A stretch of DNA of 64,000 bases. Origin: Pseudomonas segetis (GTDB lineage: Bacteria > Pseudomonadota > Gammaproteobacteria > Pseudomonadales > Pseudomonadaceae). Location of the stretch: positions 702,864-766,863 of the forward strand of contig NZ_FZOG01000001.1 in the NCBI RefSeq assembly GCF_900188155.1, written 5' to 3'. The first letter of the stretch is position 1; each line of letters starts with the position of its first letter. Positions 7,736 to 17,700 of this stretch are shown here, piece by piece. The notes beneath the pieces were generated by a model. The model was not told the origin of the DNA. It saw nothing but the letters and a program-made list of their open reading frames with translations, and did not search any database. Made by a program: the position numbers and the translations under genes.

Positions 7736-9895
7736 CTAGACCGCTGCCGGGCCGACGCGGCCTTTGCGCAAGGCTTCGATAACCGATTCTTTCGGGCCAT
7801 CGGCGACAATGCGCCCGTTATCCAGGACGATCAGCCTGTCGACCAGGCTGAGCATTGATGCGCGGTGGGTGATGAGCAGCAGGGTTTTGCCTTGCGTCCA
7901 GGTTTGCAGGCGGTTGCGCAGGATTTCTTCGCTGGTGTTGTCCATGGCGCTGGTTGGTTCATCCAGCAGCATTATGGGTGGATCGAGCAGCATGGCGCGG
8001 GCCATCAACACGGCCTGGCGTTGGCCGCCAGAGAGTAACTGGCCGCGTTCGCCAACCGGGCGATCAAAACCCTGCGGGTGTTGCTTGGCCAGCTCGCTGA
8101 CTCCGGTCAGTTCGGCCACTTCGAGCATGCGCGTATCACTGACGTAACGTGCGCCCAGGGTGATGTTGTCGCGCAAGCTGCCGCTGAGCAGCGGCAAGTC
8201 ATGGGAGACGAAGCCTATCTGGTGACGCAGGTCGGCAACATCGAGTTGGCGCAGGTCCAGGTTATCGAGCAGCACCTGGCCTTCTGTCGGCATGTAGAAC
8301 GCCATGATCAACTTGGCCAGCGTGCTTTTGCCAGAGCCACTGCGACCGATGATGCCGACCCTTTCGCCCGCCGCCAGCTGCACGCTGACATCGTTCAATG
8401 CCGGGCTGGACTGGTTGGGATAGCTGAAGCTGACCTGGCGAACCTGTATGGCGCCAGACAGGTGCGTGCGCTCAAGTGGCCGCTGCTTGGCCTGGCGCTC
8501 CTGGGGCATGGCCATGAGTGCGTCGGTGCTGGTCATGGTCAGGCGTGCTTGTTGGTAGCGCGTGATCAAACCCGCGATTTGCCCAAGTGGTGCCAATACC
8601 CGGCTGCCGAGCATGTAGCAGGCAACCAGTGCGCCGACGCTCAGTGATCCGGCGATGATGCTGTAGACCCCGGCGACTATGGTCGCCATGCCGGCGAACT
8701 GCTGCAGGAACAGGGTGCCGTTGGTTGCCAGTGAGGCGAGAAAGCGCGCATGGGTGTCGAGGCGGGTGAGGGCGCCGTGGGTTTTTTCCCAATCATGCTG
8801 GCGCTCGCTTTCGGCGCCACAGGCCTTGAGGGTTTCCAGCCCTCCGAGGGTCTCGATCAACAGCGCCTGGCGGCGCGAGGCCAGTGCCAGGCTTTTTTCC
8901 ACGGTGTCGCGCAGTTGCACCTGAATGATCAAGGCAAACACCGCGGTAATCGGGAAAGCCAGCAGCGGGATCACCACCAGCCAGCCGCCCAGCAGGCCGA
9001 TCACGGTAATCATGAGCAGGGAAAATGGCAGGTCAATCAGGCTGGTCAAGGTGACAGCGGTCAGGAATTCTCGTAGCCCCTGGAAGTCATGGATGCTCTG
9101 CGCAAAGCCGCCAATACTGCTGGGGCGTGAGCTCATCGACATCCCGGTGATGCGTTCGAACAGGGTCGCCGAGAGCACCACGTCAGTCTTTTTTCCCGCT
9201 GTGTCGAGCAGGTGCGCGCGAAGTATGCGCAGCAACAGTTCAAAGCTGGTGCCGACAAACAATCCGATGGCCAATACCCACAAGGTCGCGGTTGCCTGGT
9301 TGGGCACTACGCGATCGTAGGTCTGCATGACGAACAAGGGCACCAGCAAGCCCAGAAGGTTGATGAGTAGGCTGGCCAGGACCGCATCGGCATACAGCCA
9401 GCGCGAGAGTTTCAGGGTGTCGCGGAACCAGGCTTCGATTCGTGGCACAAGTGGTTGCCGGGCTTCTTCGAGTTCATGCCGTGGGCGGGCAAAAAACGCA
9501 TGTCCGGTGTAGACCGCGGCAAGCTCGTCACGGCTGACCGTTTGTTCGCCGCCGTCAGCTTCGCAGGGCAGTATCTGGGCCTGGTCGGCATCAAGCCATT
9601 TATGCAAAACCGCGCTGCGACCGTCGTTCAGCAGCAACAGCACCGGCAGGTTCAGTGCGGATATTGCGTTCAAGTCACGGCGTAACAAGCGACCTTGCAG
9701 GCCAGCCCTGGCCGCGCAGCGGGCCAGTAGTTCCGGGGTCAGGCACTGTTTGGGCATGGGCAGGCCCGCGCTCAAGCTCCCCCGGCTGACAGTGCAGCCG
9801 TGTAGCCTGCATAGAATCAACAGACCATCCAGTAATGGATCGTCGTGGCTCAAGCGCGGGTCGCCGTGACTTGCTGGCAGCTCCATGGTGGTCAA
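7736..9895 (-). CDS. lapB: LapB: type I secretion ABC transporter with degenerate C39-like domain
   Basis: It energises export of the LapA-type adhesin. The 719 residues comprise an N-terminal C39-peptidase-like domain (1-135) that lacks a recognisable catalytic cysteine motif, as in other RTX-adhesin exporters. Six membrane helices follow (about 165-440), then the nucleotide-binding domain: Walker A GRSGSGKST near 510, signature LSGGQRQ near 615, Walker B IMLLDEPTSAMD and H-loop LLITHR. The residue expected at the Q-loop reads His (VSHD) rather than Gln. I keep the TTG start at 9895 because GAGGAG (9904-9909) lies 8 bases before it; the in-frame ATG at 9886 would be 17 bases away. lapE ends 21 bases upstream. 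Confidence 0.93.
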   Translation of the reverse strand: MTTMELPASHGDPRLSHDDPLLDGLLILCRLHGCTVSRGSLSAGLPMPKQCLTPELLARCAARAGLQGRLLRRDLNAISALNLPVLLLLNDGRSAVLHKWLDADQAQILPCEADGGEQTVSRDELAAVYTGHAFFARPRHELEEARQPLVPRIEAWFRDTLKLSRWLYADAVLASLLINLLGLLVPLFVMQTYDRVVPNQATATLWVLAIGLFVGTSFELLLRILRAHLLDTAGKKTDVVLSATLFERITGMSMSSRPSSIGGFAQSIHDFQGLREFLTAVTLTSLIDLPFSLLMITVIGLLGGWLVVIPLLAFPITAVFALIIQVQLRDTVEKSLALASRRQALLIETLGGLETLKACGAESERQHDWEKTHGALTRLDTHARFLASLATNGTLFLQQFAGMATIVAGVYSIIAGSLSVGALVACYMLGSRVLAPLGQIAGLITRYQQARLTMTSTDALMAMPQERQAKQRPLERTHLSGAIQVRQVSFSYPNQSSPALNDVSVQLAAGERVGIIGRSGSGKSTLAKLIMAFYMPTEGQVLLDNLDLRQLDVADLRHQIGFVSHDLPLLSGSLRDNITLGARYVSDTRMLEVAELTGVSELAKQHPQGFDRPVGERGQLLSGGQRQAVLMARAMLLDPPIMLLDEPTSAMDNTSEEILRNRLQTWTQGKTLLLITHRASMLSLVDRLIVLDNGRIVADGPKESVIEALRKGRVGPAAV

Positions 9896-9903
9896 GGTCA
9901 GTG

Positions 9904-9909
9904 CTCCTC
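9904..9909 (-). promoter_or_regulatory. Strong Shine-Dalgarno that selects a TTG start for lapB
   Basis: GAGGAG on the minus strand is 8 bases from TTG (9893-9895) and 17 from the downstream ATG. Confidence 0.6.
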
Positions 9910-9916
9910 GCGCTGG

Positions 9917-11272
9917 CTATTTCATTTCTGGCAGTCGTGCTTCACTTTTCACTTCGCTCAAGGCTATGGCCTCGGCCGGAACAATCACTTGCTGTTGCTG
10001 GAGCAAATCACCCATGGTCGCGATGACGCGGTACATCGAAAATTCTTCGGTGTAGCGCACGTCGGTGTAGCGCCGGTTGGCGGTGAACAGTTCGTTTTCG
10101 CTGTCGAGCAAGTCGAGCAGGGTCCGTTGCCCCAGGCTGAACTGTTGCTGGTAAGCCTCGCGCACGCTGGCGGTGTAGTTGGCGTAGTCACGCGCCTTGG
10201 GCGTTTGCAGCCGGGCGTTTTGCAAGGCGTTCCAGGCCAGGGAGAGGTTTTCGTTGAGCATGCGCAATGCATTGTTGCGAATGTCCATCGACTGGTTGAC
10301 CTGGTGCGCAGAGGATTGCATCCGCGCCTTGTCGCGCATGCCGTTGTACAGGTTGTAGTTCATCACCACCGCGGCTCGCCATGTGTTGTAGTGGCCTTCA
10401 TCGCCCTGGATATTGTTGTCAGCCGTGGTGGCCAGTTCACCATCGAAACGAGGGTAGAACGGCGACTTGGCAACCTCGTATTGTTTCTCGGCGGCATTGA
10501 CATCCGCTTGCGCGGACTTGAGGTAGGGGTTGGACTCCATCATGGTTTGCCTGGCCGTGAGCAAGTCTTGCGGCATGCTGCCCCGGATGGTGGCGGGGCT
10601 CTCCAGTTCATCGGCAGAACGACCGACTGCGCTGAAGAAATTGGCTTCGGCATCAGCAAGGTTGACCTGCTCGGTGTACAGGTTGTTTTCCGCCAGGGCC
10701 AGGCGCGCGCTGGACTGATCAAAGTCTGCCGTGCTGCCGACGCCTTGTTTGCTGCGCAGGTCGATCTGGTCGTTGATGCGCTGGTGTGCTTGCAGGTTGT
10801 TTTTGGCCAGGTTGACCATTTCGCGACGCTTGAGCACATCGAGGTATACCTCCACGGTACGCAGCGCCAGGCTCTCGGCAGTGCCGCGCACGTAGTAGGC
10901 GCGGGAGTTGACCACGGCCTCGGTGCGCGCGACTTCGTTGGGGGTGTTGAAACCATCGAAGAGCATCTGCCGCAAGCGCAGTTCCGATGTCGCGTAGTTC
11001 AGGGTTTCGTCATTGTGATTGCCCAATGCCCGGGTGCTTGGACTGTCAGTATTTTCCCGGCCATAACCGGCCAGCAGGTCGATGCTGGGTTGATAGCCAC
11101 CCTTGGCGATCTTGACCTCTTCGTCGGCCGATAGCCGGCTGTTCATGCCCGCATGCAGTTCAGGGTGATTGTCGAGCGTGCTTTGGATGGCTTCAGACAA
11201 GGACATTGCCTGGGCCTGAGAGCACGAAAGTGCGATGAGAATGCTGCTGTAGAGTAAGTTTAATGCGCGCAT
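9917..11272 (-). CDS. lapE: LapE: TolC-family outer-membrane efflux channel of the Lap secretion system
   Basis: This is the outer-membrane exit duct of the type I system. The 451-residue protein has a clear signal peptide (MRALNLLYSSILIALSCSQAQA) followed by the TolC-type duplicated fold: MSLSEAIQSTLDNHPELHAG at the start of the first half, and long helices with asparagine-rich turns (VMNYNLYNGMRDKARMQSS). AAGGAG lies 8 bases upstream of ATG. It heads the minus-strand operon lapE-lapB-lapC and is divergent from the adhesin gene across a 457-base control region. Confidence 0.92.
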   Translation of the reverse strand: MRALNLLYSSILIALSCSQAQAMSLSEAIQSTLDNHPELHAGMNSRLSADEEVKIAKGGYQPSIDLLAGYGRENTDSPSTRALGNHNDETLNYATSELRLRQMLFDGFNTPNEVARTEAVVNSRAYYVRGTAESLALRTVEVYLDVLKRREMVNLAKNNLQAHQRINDQIDLRSKQGVGSTADFDQSSARLALAENNLYTEQVNLADAEANFFSAVGRSADELESPATIRGSMPQDLLTARQTMMESNPYLKSAQADVNAAEKQYEVAKSPFYPRFDGELATTADNNIQGDEGHYNTWRAAVVMNYNLYNGMRDKARMQSSAHQVNQSMDIRNNALRMLNENLSLAWNALQNARLQTPKARDYANYTASVREAYQQQFSLGQRTLLDLLDSENELFTANRRYTDVRYTEEFSMYRVIATMGDLLQQQQVIVPAEAIALSEVKSEARLPEMK

Positions 11273-11729
11273 TTGAAGAACTCCTTGTTCCGTGCCCTAG
11301 TCTTGTCGCCAATTAGTTGACGTTTTTTAGTGTTAAACCGTTTCAGGTTTGTAACAACAAAGCTAAGAACATCTTTGGCCCAGCCTCATAAAAATTTCTC
11401 ACAAGGGTTATTCCTAAAAAATCTTAGGTACTCTGAGAAAATCGGCACATTGTTACTGGTAAGTGAGCCAGCAAATAATGGGTTTGGCGCATTTTCTGGA
11501 ACTTGAGTGCTAAGACGAATACCAAGAAACAAGTATTAGGGCGGGGTTGATTCAGATGGACGTGGCAGGCAAATCTTTATGCGACATTTTTTTGGCATGT
11601 CGTTTTCATGATTGCCTGCCGCGCCATTTGAATCTGTTTTTTTGCAACGCTCGATACCCGAAATCTGTGTGTTCGTCGTCAACGAAACAGGCCGGTTGAA
11701 CACTGGCTGCCGTAGATGAGGACGAGACC
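11273..11729. promoter_or_regulatory. Divergent lapE/lapA control region
   Basis: These 457 bases are clearly more AT-rich than the genes on either side and contain no ORF of note. I see no convincing sigma-54 -24/-12 pair. The main structured element is the dyad at 11564-11620. The region must contain promoters for both the secretion operon and the adhesin gene, and is where c-di-GMP-responsive regulators such as FleQ would be expected to act. Confidence 0.55.
11564..11620. promoter_or_regulatory. 57-bp nested inverted repeat upstream of the adhesin gene
   Basis: The outer arms GGCAGGCAA (11564-11572) and TTGCCTGCC (11612-11620) are perfect. Inside them CGACAT and ATGTCG form a second perfect pair around a T6 run. 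The intervening bases are also largely complementary. It ends 109 bases before the adhesin ATG, so it could be an RNA hairpin in the leader or a double operator. Confidence 0.6.
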
Positions 11730-14700
11730 ATGGCGACGTTGATTGGTGTAGTAACCCAGGTAGTTGGCGAAGTATTCGCTGTAGCCAGCAACGGTTCACG
11801 GCGCCCCTTGGTTGAAGGCGATCGCCTGTTCGCAGGGGAGCAAATCAATACCGGTGCTACCGGCGCCTTGGCGGTCAAGCTGAGCAATGGCGAGCTGCTG
11901 ACCCTGGGCCGTGACAGCAGCCTGGCGCTGTCCGAGCAGATGCTCGCCCAGGCCGGGGAGGGTTCTAACGCGCCGCAGCAGGACACCCCGGCGCCGACTG
12001 CCAATGACTTGACCGAGGTTGAAAAACTGCAGGCAGCGATCGAGGCTGGTGTCGACCCCACTCAGGAGGCTGAAGCAACCGCAGCTGGCCCCGGCAGCTC
12101 TGGTGGCGCGGGAGGTGTTGGTGGCGGGCACAGCTTTGTGTTGCTGGATGCGGTCGGTGGCTCTGTCGATCCTGAGCTGGGTTTTCCTACTGCAGGCTTT
12201 AACGACGGCCCTGAATTTGTCGATCCCGACATTGAGGTCGACCCACGGTTGCCGATTGCTGAAACACCTGAGCCACCCGTGGTCCAGCCACCGGTCGAAC
12301 CTCCGGTCGTGGTGCCGCCTACAGAGCCGGAACCGACTGATTTCACGCCTGTGGTCACCGTGGACTACCAGGACTTTGTCGGCAGCGTAATTGCCGGCCC
12401 GGCCATAGTCGAGGAATCCGCCCTGGTCCAGGGCACCAACCCGGCGAGTAATGGCGAGCAAGCCAGTGGCAAGCTGGTGGTCGAGTCCCGTGATGGCGTC
12501 TCGGCGCTTGAAGTAATGGATGTCAATGGCAATTGGGTCAATGTTACCCAAGGCGGCACAGTACAAGGCCAATACGGCGTGCTCACGATTGACGCCAACG
12601 GCAACTGGAACTACGTGCTGAGCGCCAATACCCTGGATCACACCAATCCGAACGCAACAGGTGCTGATGATCAGGTCGGCGAGAGTTTCAGCGTACGGGT
12701 CACTGATCTGGATGGCGATGTTTCCCCAATCGCAACCCTGGACGTGCTGGTCAATGACGACGGGCCTGTTGCTGCGGTGGGCGAGGCGGCGCAGATTCAC
12801 CTGTTTGTCGATGAAGATGAAACCGCCCAGGGCAATACCGATGGCGATAGCACCACCAATGTCACCTCGGGCGCGCCCGGTACGCTCAATACGCTGGTCA
12901 ACTTCGGTGCCGACGGTGCTGGCTCATTTGGCCTGTCGAACAGCGGCGCGGCAATCAGCTCGCTTACTGCCCAGGGCCTGACTTCGGGCGGAGCAGCCCT
13001 GAGTTACAGCGTGGTGGGCAATACCTTGACCGCAGTGGCCAACGGCGAAACCATTTTCACCTTTGTGGTGGGCGCAGACGGCAGCTATAACTTCACCCTC
13101 AGCGGCCCTGTCGACCACCCGGTTACTGATGGCAACGACGATGAGCTGCTGAGCTTCCCGCTCGATCTTTCTGCGCTGATCACAGCAACCGATGGCGACG
13201 GTGACTCCCTGGCAACGGCTTTCCCGGCCGGTAGCTTTACCGTCAACATTGAAGACGATGTGCCGGTATTTGCCGGGCCTCAAGGCGACCAGGATGCAGG
13301 ACGCATGTCACTTGCTGCCGCTCAGCCGTTTGGGGTGCATGGCAACGTCCAGGAAGATGCGCTGGAAACATCGGCTGGTGCGCCGTATCAAGGCAATCCC
13401 GAGGGTGGGCAAACGGTCACCGCCCATGGTGATGCAGGCCTGCTTGGCAGCCTGGTTAAGTTTGGAGCCGATGGTCCGGGCGAGTTTTTCCTCAAGGCCG
13501 ATGTCAGCCAACTCAATGCCCAGGGCCTGACCAGCGAAGGCACGCCTCTGAGCTATGCTCTGGTCGGCAATAGCCTTGTTGCCAGCGCCAATGGCCATCC
13601 GATCTTTACCCTTACGGTGACTGCTGCCGGCGGCTATGACTTTGTGCTCCAGGGCCCGATTGACCATCCGCTCATCGATGGCGATGACAGCGAGGATCAA
13701 TCGGTTCTGAGCATCGATTTCTCTGCATCGCTCGGGGTGACGGATGGCGATGGCGACCCGCTGGCTGGCGGTTTCCCGGCCAATACCTTCACCATCAATA
13801 TCGAAGATGACGTGCCGATCCTGATCGGCAGCGAAAACGGCCCGGTGGTCGGTGGTAGCGTGCAGGAAGATGCGTTGCTCAGCGCCAATGGCGCGCCTTA
13901 CCAAGGCAATGCCGAAGGCGGCCAGACAGTCACAGCACAGGGCGCGGATGGCGTGCTCAAGGCATTGGTCAGTTTCGGTGCCGATGGTCCGGGCGAGTTC
14001 TCGTTGAACGGCAAGACCGCATCGCTGCTGGCGCAAAACCTGACCAGTGAAGGCACGGCACTGAGCTATTCCTTCTCCGGTAATACACTGACCGCCAGCG
14101 CCAATGGCCATACGATTTTCACCCTGAGTGTCAGTGCTGGCGGCGGCTACGAATTCGTGCTCAAAGGCCCTATTGATCATCCGCAAGCCGATGGCAATGA
14201 TGCCGAAACCCTGCCGGGGCTGGGCATCGACTTCTCGGGCATTCTCAGCGCTACCGATGGCGATGGCGACCCGCTGGCCGGCGGATTCGCGGCCAATACC
14301 TTCACCATCAATATCGAGGATGATGTGCCAGTTGCGCAAAATTCGACTGCGCCATTGATCCTTGATGATGAAGGCTTGTACGGCGGGATCAACGGAGGCG
14401 TTGGCGACACCCCGGACGCCGCCACCAGCGTCAGTGGCACGCTCAGTTATGCCGCAGGCGCCGATGGCTTGAAGTCAGTGGTGCTTAGCGGCCCGGACAA
14501 GCTGGGCAATGAAGATGTTGTCTCGAAGTGGGATGCCAGCAGCAACACGCTGACCCTATCTTCCTCACGGGGTGATCTGGTTACGATGGTGCTCAACCCT
14601 GCGACTGGCGCCTATACCCTGACCTTGTTGCAGCCGGTGCTGCATGCAGAGGGCGGTGCAGAAAATGATGCGCTGCTCAACATCGACTTCACCGTCACCG

Positions 14701-17700
14701 ATGGCGACTCGGATGCAGTGACCAAGACCCTGCAAGTCACCATCGACGATGACACCCCAACGATCGAACAAAGCGCGATTGCCGATACCTCGTTCGTGAC
14801 CTTCAACGGCAGTGATGCCGGGTATGCCAACAGCTATGGCTACTACGTCAAGAATCCGGATGGAACACCGGCGCAAGGCAAGGTGATCTGGGCAAACGTT
14901 CAGGATGTGGATCCGGGGCAAACCGCCAGCTTGAATGGCTTGAACCCTGAAGATGTTGGCTTCTTTATCATTCCAAACGGTGGCGCAAATGCGAGCCTGG
15001 CCGACGGCGCCGAGCTGACATTCGCCCTGGTTGACGGTAAATGGCAGGCCCAACTCGGTGGTACGGCGCTGACCGGGGCCGATGGCGCCAATGTGCTGTT
15101 CAGTGATGCGACCCTCAATCCGGGCGGGGCACACCTGCAGGATACCGCGGACCCTGGCAACCAGAACTGGGAAGACCAGACACTGAGCTCCGATTTCGAC
15201 TACAACGACGTCAGCACCTCGGTCACTTGGGGTGGGCGACTACAGGTCGACGAAACACGTCTTGATATTGATGTCAGTCGTGACTTCAGCGGCATCTTCA
15301 ACGTTCAAGCCGGTGCCGATGGCTTGCGCAGCCTGGAATATTCGCTGGGCATTGCCGACCCTGTATCCGGCATTGTTGATTCTGGTTTGGTCGACTCGCT
15401 GAGTAACCAAGCGGTGCTGCTCTCGGTGAATCCCGCTGGCGAGGTCGAGGGGCGTACCAGTTCTGGTGACCTGGTGTTCACTGTCAGCGTAAGCGCGGCG
15501 GGTGTCGTGACCCTTGATCAGGTGCGGGCCATCGTTCACCCAAGCAGCGACCCTGATGAAGTCAAGGTGCTGGGCAGCGACCTGATCCACCTGACCGCAA
15601 CCGCAACCGACAATGATGGCGACTCGGTAGACAGCACCCTGGACCTGGGCAAGCTGATCAGCTTCAGGGACGACGCGCCAACGGCGATCGACGATTGTGC
15701 GCAAACCCTGGTCGAGGGCAATGCCAGCAATGTCGCCTCCGGTTCTGTGTTGACCAACGACCAGGCAGGCAATGACGGCGGCAAAGCCTTCGTCGGTTGG
15801 AATAACACGCTCAATAGCGCTGCCATGGCCGAGCTGGGCAAGTACGGCACCCTGGTGCTGAATCCTGTCACCGGTGAGTACAGCTTTACCCTCGACAACA
15901 GCGATCCAGATACTATCGCGCTGGCCGACGGGCAAAAGATCAGCCAGAGTCTCGAATACACCATGCGTGACTTCGATGGTGATATTTCAACCGCAACCCT
16001 GACTATCAAGATTGTCGGCAGCGACACGGGAGTGACGGTAGAAGGCTTGAATGTAGAAGGCGGCGAGCTGAGCTTCAACGAAGAAAACCTGGCCAACGGC
16101 AGCTCACCCAATGCAGCGCTGCTCAGTGATGGCGGCACCTTCACCATCACTGCGGGCGATGGAATATCCAGCATTGAGATTGGCAGCAACAGCTTTACTT
16201 TTGCGCAACTGCAAGGCGCTACGCCGGGTGCTCCTTTGACTATCGACAGCCCGGCCGGCGTTCTGCATATCACGGGCTTCACCGGCACTATTGCCGGCGG
16301 TACTGTGAGTTATTCCTATACCTTGCAAGACCCGTCGATGCATCCATCGGCCAATGGCGAAAACACCATTGTCGAGCAGTTTGCCATCAAGGTTACCGAC
16401 CTCGATGGTGATACTGATAGCGCAACGCTGGATGTGACGGTGATCGACGATGTGCCGACCGCCGTTGATGATAAGCCAGCCTGCATTGTTCAATCAGCGC
16501 TGCCAGAGGTGAACCTGACCCTGGTGCTGGATGTCTCCGGCAGCATGCAAGGCGCCAAGCTGACTGCATTGAAGGCCGCCGTGGCCAACCTTGCACTTGC
16601 CTATGCCGAACTGGGTACTGCGGTTCATATAAACTTGATTGCCTTTGCCGGATCGGCATCCGAGATTGGCGACTACAGCTTTTCATCGACCACTGACCAA
16701 GGCTATATCGACTTGCTGGCCAAGGTGCAGGGCTTGAGTGCGAGCGGCAACACCAACTATGAGGCCGCACTGGGCGTTGCTAAAACAGAAATCGGCAATG
16801 ATCTGGCGGCATTTGGTGCCGACCCCGCACAGCAAAACAAGCTGTATTTCATCTCCGATGGCGAACCCACCGCGGGCAAAACCGGCCAAGCACTGACCAA
16901 CTGGATCAACCACAACTGGAGCAACTTCATTGGCGATATCGATGGTGATGGCAACCCGGCGACCAACAACTTCCAGGCCTATTCGGTTGGCATCAGTTTC
17001 AGCGGTTCCTACCTGCAACAAATCTCCAGCAGCAATATGGTGATCAACACCTCGCCGGAGAACCTGTCGGCGACGCTGGCCGATCTCGCTGGCGTGGGCG
17101 GTGATGTCTCGGGCAATGTGCTGGCTAACGATCAACCGGGCGCCGATGGCATCGACCATATCCAGTCGATCACCGTTGGCACGCAAACCTTCAGCCTCAA
17201 TGCAGCTGGCAATGGCATCATCAGCAGCGGGGCTGGCCTGGTCACATACAGCTACGATGCAGCTACCGATAAACTGACCCTGACCACTGCCACAGGCAAG
17301 CTGACTATCTATCTTGACAGCTCCGCTGGCCACGCGGCGGGGGATTTCAGCTTTGTGGCCAATGCCGACCTGGTGTTTGGAGAAACCGGCCAGGTTACCC
17401 AGCAATTCACCTACACAGTGGTCGATGGTGATGGCGATCCAAGCAGCGCCAACCTGGATATCTGTATCCGCAGCGACCAATCGGTGCTGGTGGTCGGCAA
17501 CAATGCCAGCGACTTTGGCACTGGGGCCAGCAGTTCGACCACGCCGCACTTTATCGCCAGCCCGTTTGACAGTGACGGCAAGGGCTTGATTGCGGGTGTG
17601 GGTGGCAATGACACCCTGGTGGGCGATATCGGCGGGGCAGGTGCGCCAACCGTCGACCCTGCGAAAAACTACAACATCGCATTGATCCTCGACCGTTCAG

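Noticed and set aside
11273..11729. Search for a sigma-54 promoter in the lapE/lapA control region
   Set aside because: TGGCAGG at 11563 lacks a properly spaced GC element; no -24/-12 pair fits.
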